From Halobacteriales archaeon QH_10_65_19 (GTDB lineage Archaea > Halobacteriota > Halobacteria > Halobacteriales > Haloarculaceae): DNA of 11,248 nt. The position numbers and the translations under genes are program-made. Location of the stretch: the NCBI GenBank assembly GCA_003022085.1, contig PXQK01000163.1:1-11248 (forward strand), given 5' to 3'. The notes below the pieces were generated by a model. The model had not been told where the DNA came from. It ran no database searches and saw nothing but the letters and a program-made list of their open reading frames with translations. Below, one piece after another: positions 6,966 through 11,248 of this stretch (positions are counted from its first letter, which is position 1; the number at the start of each line of letters is the position of its first letter).

Positions 6966-9473
6966 ATGTCGCCGGACAACGAACTGCCCGAATCCACAGA
7001 TACTGTGATCGTCGGCGCAGGGGTCGTCGGCTGTAGCGTCGCGTACCACCTGGCAGCGGTGAGCGACGAGGACGTGACCGTCGTGGATATGGGAGAGATC
7101 GACGCGCCGGGCGGGTCGACCGTCCACGCACCGGGCGGACTGGTCGAGACCTCGGGTAGTAAAGTTATGAGTGGGTTCGCACAGTACTCCCGGGAACTCT
7201 ACACCGACCTGGATGCGTACCGGTCCGACGGCCTGCTCGAGATTGCGACAACGGAGGACCGGTTACAGCAGGCAAAGCGGCTCTACGATTACAGTCAGTC
7301 GTGGGGGGTTCCCGGCGGGGAACTCCTCACACCCGAGGAGACGCGCGAACTCGTCCCGTTGCTGAACGACGAGGAGATTCTGGGGAGCTACTACAGTCCC
7401 ACGTCGGGGCTGATCCGGTCGGTCGAGCTGCTGGCGGCGATGCGTGAGAAGGCGGGCCGTCGAGGCGCGACGTTTCACGGCCACACGCAGGTGACGGACA
7501 TCGACCTCGACGGGTCGACAGTGACCGCCGTCGAGACCGACCGTGGACGCATCGAGACAGACCGGGTACTGGTGGCGACGAACGTCTGGGCTCCGCTGTT
7601 CGGCAGGATGGTCGGCGTGAACATCCCGCTGATGCCCTGCGAGCACCAGTACGCGATCACGGAATCGCTGGCCGAACTCGAGGGAACAGAGAACGAAGTC
7701 GAGTACGCCGGGTTCCGCCAGCAGGAGGCGTCACTGTACTTCCGGCAGCACGGCGAGGGGTACGGGATCGGGTCGTACAACCACGAACCGCTGTTGCTGG
7801 CACCGGATGATCTCAGCGACTACGAGAACGCGCCCGAGGACATCCCGGTCTACGACTACTTCGTCGGCAGGGAGTCGACGCGCGACCCGATCAAGATGAC
7901 GGCCAACCGGGAGTTCACGCCGGAGCACTTCGAGGCACCGATGGAGGACGCGAGGCGCCTGATGCCGGCCCTGGAGGACGTCGGGATCGAGAAGGCGTTC
8001 AACGGCGTGTTCAGCTTCACTCCCGACGGGATGCCGATACTGGGTCCCCCGGACGACGTCGACGGGTTCTGGGTCGCCACGGGGGTGTGGCTCACCCACG
8101 CCGGCGGCGTCGGCAAGGCGATGGCCGAGTGGATGACGACGGGCTACCCCCGCCAGAACCTCGTGCCCTGTGACGTCAACCGGTTCCAGGACCACGCGGG
8201 CAGCCCCCAGTTCACCTACGACCGTGCGGCGTACAGCTACGACACCGTCTACGACCTCGTCCACCCCAGGCAGCTCCCCGACGTGAACCAGTCTCTCCGG
8301 ACCGGACCGTTCTACGAGCGCCAGTCCGACCTCGGCGGTGAGTTCGCCGCCGCCGCGGGCTGGGAACGGCCACGCTGGTACAACAGCAACGCGTCCCTCC
8401 TCGGGGAGTACGATGTCGCCGACCGGTCGGGGTGGGAGGCCAGACACTGGTCACCGATCGAGGGAGCCGAACACCAGGCAGTCCGCGACCGGGTCGGTCT
8501 CTTCGATCTCTCCGGGTTCACCAACATCGACGTGACGGGTCCGGAGGCCGCCGAGTTCCTCCAGTACCTCTGTACGAACGACGTCGATGTCGCGGTCGGG
8601 CGAGCCACATATACCCTGATGTGTAGCGAGCGCGGGGGAATCCTGGGCGACATGACGGTGCTGCGCGAGGCGGACGACCAGTTCCAGATCTTCGGAAACA
8701 GCGGTGCCGCCGGCACCGAACAGCTCGCCTGGATCGACGACCAGGCCGGCGGGTTCGACGTACACGTCACGGCACCGATTGCGGGTCGGTGCGCGGTCGG
8801 CGTCTGGGGGCACGAGGCGCGCAACCTGCTGGATCCGCTCGTGCCGGCCGACCTCGGCAACGACGAGTTCCCGTATTTCACCGCACAGGACACGTACGTC
8901 CGCGAGGTTCCGGTGACTGCCATCCGGGTGTCCTACGTCGGTGAACTCGGGTGGGAGCTACACACGACGACCGACTACGGCCGGAAACTGTGGGACACCC
9001 TCTGGGAGGCGGGTCAGGAGCACGGCCTCGTCCCGATGGGCGACGGCGCACTCAACACCATGCGCCTGGAGAAGGGGTACCCGCTGTACGGCGGCGACAT
9101 CACCCCGGAGTTCGACCCGTACGAGGCCAACCTGGGGTTCACTGTCGACCTCGACACGGAGTTCGTCGGACGGGAGGCCCTGATAGAGGCACGCGACAAC
9201 CGGGAGCGCAAGCGGACGCTCATGACACTCGACGAGCCGGAGTCCGTCGTCTTCACCGGCGTGCCGATCCTGACAGACGACGAGGTTGTCAGCTACGCTG
9301 CCAGCGCGGAGTACGGACACTCGGTCGACTCGGGCATCGTCTCGGGGTACCTGCCGGTGGAGTACACCGATCCCGGGACGGCACTCGAGGTACAGTACGA
9401 GAACGAGCGCTATCCGGTGACGGTGCGGGAATCGCCGCTGTTCGACCCCGACCGGGGCCGGCTACTCCGGTGA
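6966..9473 (+). CDS. Dimethylglycine/sarcosine dehydrogenase family flavoprotein with GcvT domain
   Basis: An 835-residue two-part enzyme of the dimethylglycine dehydrogenase family. The first half (about 13-385) is a DAO-type FAD domain: GAGVVG dinucleotide motif at 17-22, then GGSTVHAPGG, where His54 lines up with the histidine that binds FAD covalently in dimethylglycine and sarcosine dehydrogenases. After a linker, residues about 455-735 form a GcvT-like folate-binding domain (VRDRVGLFDLSGF, ERGGILGDMTV) and 745-830 a GcvT C-terminal domain. Asp562 in GDMTV matches the folate-side Asp of bacterial dimethylglycine oxidase (Asp552, from memory). The expected reaction is oxidative removal of an N-methyl group from a tertiary or secondary amine, with the one-carbon unit passed to tetrahydrofolate. 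The substrate is not readable; dimethylglycine/sarcosine is the default, and methylated histidine is suggested by the neighbours. The start at 6966 is chosen because it follows a well-placed TATA box and begins just before the FAD domain. Confidence 0.9.
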   Translation: MSPDNELPESTDTVIVGAGVVGCSVAYHLAAVSDEDVTVVDMGEIDAPGGSTVHAPGGLVETSGSKVMSGFAQYSRELYTDLDAYRSDGLLEIATTEDRLQQAKRLYDYSQSWGVPGGELLTPEETRELVPLLNDEEILGSYYSPTSGLIRSVELLAAMREKAGRRGATFHGHTQVTDIDLDGSTVTAVETDRGRIETDRVLVATNVWAPLFGRMVGVNIPLMPCEHQYAITESLAELEGTENEVEYAGFRQQEASLYFRQHGEGYGIGSYNHEPLLLAPDDLSDYENAPEDIPVYDYFVGRESTRDPIKMTANREFTPEHFEAPMEDARRLMPALEDVGIEKAFNGVFSFTPDGMPILGPPDDVDGFWVATGVWLTHAGGVGKAMAEWMTTGYPRQNLVPCDVNRFQDHAGSPQFTYDRAAYSYDTVYDLVHPRQLPDVNQSLRTGPFYERQSDLGGEFAAAAGWERPRWYNSNASLLGEYDVADRSGWEARHWSPIEGAEHQAVRDRVGLFDLSGFTNIDVTGPEAAEFLQYLCTNDVDVAVGRATYTLMCSERGGILGDMTVLREADDQFQIFGNSGAAGTEQLAWIDDQAGGFDVHVTAPIAGRCAVGVWGHEARNLLDPLVPADLGNDEFPYFTAQDTYVREVPVTAIRVSYVGELGWELHTTTDYGRKLWDTLWEAGQEHGLVPMGDGALNTMRLEKGYPLYGGDITPEFDPYEANLGFTVDLDTEFVGREALIEARDNRERKRTLMTLDEPESVVFTGVPILTDDEVVSYAASAEYGHSVDSGIVSGYLPVEYTDPGTALEVQYENERYPVTVRESPLFDPDRGRLLR

Positions 9474-9495
9474 CCAGAGCGGTCAACGACAGAAC

Positions 9496-9502
9496 TATTA
9501 TA
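9496..9502 (+). promoter_or_regulatory. Promoter of the SnoaL-like gene (TATTATA)
   Basis: TATTATA lies only about 14 nt before the ATG at 9513 but about 26 nt before the in-frame GTG at 9525. If the gene is leaderless, the real start is more likely the GTG. This places a promoter in the 39-bp gap after the DMGDH-like gene. Confidence 0.5.
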
Positions 9503-9512
9503 CTCCCGGGAG

Positions 9513-9947
9513 ATGTCGGGCACAGTGACTCCGAGAACACTCCTCAGAAAACACACCGAGGACGTGTGGAATCAGGGCAATCTCGACGCCGTCGAGAAGT
9601 ACATCGCCGAGAGCTACACCGAACACGATCCGTCGGTTCATGACGAACTCCAGGGGCCGGAGGCGTACAGACGAAACGTCGAATCGTTCCTGACGGCGTT
9701 TCCGGATCTGGAGGTGACAATCGAGGACTCGATCGTCGAGGGCGACAAGATCGCGATGCGCCAGCGCTTCCAGGGGACACACACCGGCGAGTTCGTCGGG
9801 ATCGAACCGACGGGAGCGGAGATCGATTCCACCTCCTTCGTCATCTGTCGCGTCGAGGACGACAAGATAGCCGAAACCTGGGTCGAGACCGACATGCTCG
9901 GACTGCTCGAACAGCTCGGCCGCGACGTCCGTCCCGACAGTGGCTGA
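9513..9947 (+). CDS. SnoaL-like (ester cyclase/NTF2-fold) protein
   Basis: A 144-residue single-domain protein with the SnoaL-like pattern: TEDVWNQGNLDAVEKYIAES near the N-terminus, then YTEHDP, GPEAYRRNVESFLTAFPDLEVTIED, GDKIAMRQRFQGTHTGEFVGI and KIAETWVETDMLGLLEQLG. The fold is an alpha+beta barrel with one pocket. Members isomerise, cyclise or hydrolyse small molecules, and many have no known reaction, so no substrate is assigned. It follows the DMGDH-like gene by 39 bp and has its own TATA-like box. The start is uncertain: ATG 9513 gives 144 residues, while GTG 9525 gives 140 and agrees better with both the promoter spacing and a GGAGATG sequence (9509-9515) that resembles a ribosome binding site. 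The stop overlaps the long open frame of the next gene but not its likely start. Confidence 0.8.
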   Translation: MSGTVTPRTLLRKHTEDVWNQGNLDAVEKYIAESYTEHDPSVHDELQGPEAYRRNVESFLTAFPDLEVTIEDSIVEGDKIAMRQRFQGTHTGEFVGIEPTGAEIDSTSFVICRVEDDKIAETWVETDMLGLLEQLGRDVRPDSG

Positions 9948-9973
9948 TAGGACGTACACGTGGCTTGACAAGG

Positions 9974-9979
9974 TTTATG
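9974..9979 (+). promoter_or_regulatory. Promoter of the RdfA-family gene (TTTATG)
   Basis: TTTATG is centred about 26 nt upstream of the ATG at 10003, fitting leaderless transcription. It argues against the upstream in-frame GTG at 9940, which would lie before the promoter. Confidence 0.6.
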
Positions 9980-10002
9980 CCCCAGCATTCGTACTCTCGA
10001 AC

Positions 10003-10710
10003 ATGGGATCGGCCTGCTGTAAGGTTGGGCGAGTGATCGACAAGTACTCGCTGGGGTCGAACGTTGTGGGTGGAAATCTCAACGAGTATCTCGTGTCCCG
10101 GTGGCGTGGAACGGGCGAGTACCCCGAAACCGGGCACCGGCCGCTCACCGACTGGTTCAACGAGAGCCTCCTGAAAGCCGTGTATCTCCAACACGGCCGT
10201 ATCCCGACCGAGGCCCGGATCGAGTCCGAGTACGAAGCCCTCTCCGGCGAGGAGGAGGACAAACGCACCGAACTGCTGGAGGATCTACGGACGGACGGGA
10301 TCGACGGGGAACGGCTCGTCGAGGACTTCATCTCGCCGAGTACACTCTACCGTCACCTCCAGAACTGTCTCGAAGAGACAAAACAGTCGGCGGCAGACAC
10401 CCCCGACGAGAACTCCGACTGGGAACGCCAGAAGGTGTCCTACGCCCGCGAGGTGAGCCAGGAGAACGCCGAAGAAGCGCTGCGGTCGCTCACCAACAAG
10501 GACCGGATCACGAACGGTATCGACGCGGAACTGAACGTCCGCGTCGTCCTCTCCTGTCCGGACTGTCCGACCCGTGTCCGGTTCGAGACCGCCCTCGAAC
10601 GTGGCTACGTCTGCCGTGACCACCTCGGTGGCCCGGCCGAGGACGGGACAACAGACGACGCGACACACACCACTTCCTCGGTCAACCGGCCGAGCTCTGA
10701 AACACCGTAA
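10003..10710 (+). CDS. rdfA: RdfA-family (rod-determining factor) protein
   Basis: A 235-residue protein I recognise as the haloarchaeal RdfA family from its start (CCKVGRVIDKY), the W-rich spacer to DWFNESLLKAVYLQHG, the short acidic helical stretch ending in DGERLVEDFISPSTLYRHLQNCLEE, and a C-terminal CPDC...CRDH motif. That motif is Cys185-x2-Cys188-x15-Cys204-x2-His207, a plausible zinc site. RdfA of Haloferax volcanii is needed for rod-shaped cells; many haloarchaea carry several paralogues, so this copy need not be the shape determinant. Its molecular activity is unknown. The middle region (about 125-150) is charged and probably disordered. The open frame extends upstream to a GTG at 9940, but that part contains the promoter and does not match the family. 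It has no obvious link to the catabolic genes. Confidence 0.72.
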   Translation: MGSACCKVGRVIDKYSLGSNVVGGNLNEYLVSRWRGTGEYPETGHRPLTDWFNESLLKAVYLQHGRIPTEARIESEYEALSGEEEDKRTELLEDLRTDGIDGERLVEDFISPSTLYRHLQNCLEETKQSAADTPDENSDWERQKVSYAREVSQENAEEALRSLTNKDRITNGIDAELNVRVVLSCPDCPTRVRFETALERGYVCRDHLGGPAEDGTTDDATHTTSSVNRPSSETP

Positions 10711-10722
10711 CCCTGTGTTTCA
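10698..10722 (+). terminator. Hairpin spanning the RdfA-family stop codon
   Basis: TGAAACAC (10698-10705) pairs perfectly with GTGTTTCA (10715-10722) across a 9-nt loop that contains the TAA stop codon. There is no T-run after it, so classical archaeal termination is not assured; it may instead be a 3'-end stability or processing element. Confidence 0.35.
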
Positions 10723-10735
10723 CGGACCGTCGTGA

Positions 10736-10752
10736 CTCGCGACACCCGCGAG
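10736..10752 (+). terminator. GC-rich hairpin downstream of the RdfA-family gene
   Basis: CTCGCG (10736-10741) pairs with CGCGAG (10747-10752) around a 5-nt loop and is followed by the weakly AT-rich actattct. Together with the preceding hairpin it is the best candidate for transcript end in this 187-bp gap. A further imperfect pairing (GCCAG/CGTCC with GGACG/CTGGC, about 10785-10824) is present; no reading frame there looks like a gene. Confidence 0.35.
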
Positions 10753-10864
10753 ACTATTCTCGCCGTACTGATACAAGTCGGCCGTGCCAGCGTCCGGGAC
10801 AGCCACAGTTGGACGGCACTGGCGAAGCTAGTCACAGCAGTCCGTACCGGCACGAACGGTGATC

Positions 10865-10870
10865 TTATTA
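10865..10870 (+). promoter_or_regulatory. Promoter of the sulfurtransferase gene (TTATTA)
   Basis: TTATTA is centred about 30 nt upstream of the ATG at 10898, within the range for a leaderless or nearly leaderless transcript. Confidence 0.5.
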
Positions 10871-10897
10871 GTCTAGTGACCACAGTAACACGGGTAC

Positions 10898-11248
10898 ATG
10901 TCCAAGGATGTACTCGTCACGGCGGACTGGCTCACCTCCCGTCTCGAAGAGTTCAGGCGGGACGACCCGGCGTACAGGCTCGTGGAAGTCAACAACACCG
11001 AAGTGACCGACGAGTCGGAGCACACGCCCTACGAGGCGGGGCACGCTCCCGGCGCGACGTTTTTCGACTGGACGGAGAACTTCACCGACGACATGCGTCG
11101 CAACATCGTCGACAGGGAGGGGTTCGCCCGCTTCAACGGCGAGGCGGGTATCACAGAGGAGTCGACGGTCGTCATCTACGGGAACGGGATGGTTCCCAAC
11201 TGGTACGGCGCGTACGCCTACTGGACCTACAAGTACTACGGGCACGAC
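10898..11248 (+). CDS. Rhodanese-type thiosulfate sulfurtransferase, N-terminal part (runs off window)
   Basis: The 117 visible codons give the first, structural rhodanese domain of a tandem-domain sulfurtransferase. Visible features are VLVTADWLTSRL at the N-terminus, LVEVNNTE, YEAGHAPGATFFDW (the typical Y-x-x-GH-x-PGA-x-xxDW pattern), ITEESTVVIYG and NWYGAYAYWTYKYYGH. In tandem rhodaneses the catalytic cysteine lies in the second domain, which is outside the window, so activity cannot be judged. The family transfers sulfane sulfur from thiosulfate or related donors to thiol acceptors. It has its own promoter and no evident functional link to the hut or demethylation genes. The start is the first ATG after a correctly spaced TATA-like box. 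Confidence 0.9.
   Translation, partial: MSKDVLVTADWLTSRLEEFRRDDPAYRLVEVNNTEVTDESEHTPYEAGHAPGATFFDWTENFTDDMRRNIVDREGFARFNGEAGITEESTVVIYGNGMVPNWYGAYAYWTYKYYGHD

Noticed and set aside
9513..9947. SnoaL-like protein as a replacement for HutI
   Set aside because: The fold can hydrolyse small molecules, but nothing in the sequence points to imidazolonepropionate and the gene has its own promoter outside the hut operon.
1..11248. Mobile element, CRISPR array, tRNA or rRNA
   Set aside because: No transposase, integrase, regularly spaced repeats, or tRNA/rRNA-like sequence was seen on either strand.

Overview
The window looks like a chromosomal or replicon segment of a halophilic archaeon (Haloarchaea). 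The evidence is high GC with strong third-position bias, very acidic proteins, a regulator ending in the bacterio-opsin-activator type HTH (HTH_10), an RdfA-family protein, and several genes whose TATA-like boxes sit about 25-30 nt before the start codon, as expected for leaderless haloarchaeal transcripts. No tRNA, rRNA, CRISPR array, transposase or integrase was seen. No gene-free stretch exceeds about 220 bases.

Layout. Bases 1-217 are non-coding and hold an inverted repeat and a TATATAA box. A pyrrolysine-free MttB-family methyltransferase (218-1672, minus) and an HTH_10 regulator (1719-2363, minus) follow. From a divergent promoter region, a tightly overlapping plus-strand operon runs as hutU (2446-4236), a hutG-like gene (4233-5150) and hutH (5147-6817), with 4-nt overlaps at both junctions. 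Next comes a separately promoted 835-aa flavoprotein of the dimethylglycine/sarcosine dehydrogenase family with a folate-binding GcvT half (6966-9473). Then come a SnoaL-like small protein (9513-9947), an RdfA-family protein (10003-10710) and the first part of a rhodanese-type sulfurtransferase running off the right edge (10898-11248+).

How the genes may work together. The centre is a histidine-utilisation (hut) operon with unusual features. HutH keeps every catalytic motif I could check. HutU keeps its active-site Cys region but carries a 24-residue acidic/Gly insertion just after it. The HutG-like ureohydrolase has lost five of the six canonical metal ligands although its frame is intact. 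No imidazolonepropionase (hutI) is present. Around this sit two enzyme families that remove N-methyl groups: MttB (quaternary amines) and DMGDH-like (tertiary and secondary amines, methyl passed to folate). My main inference is that the locus may degrade an N-methylated histidine, for example histidine betaine (hercynine). MttB would take the first methyl, the flavoprotein the next two, and HutH/HutU would then open the carbon skeleton. The regulator between the two arms is the natural candidate to control both. This is a hypothesis; the direct observations are the gene content, the order and the lost metal ligands.
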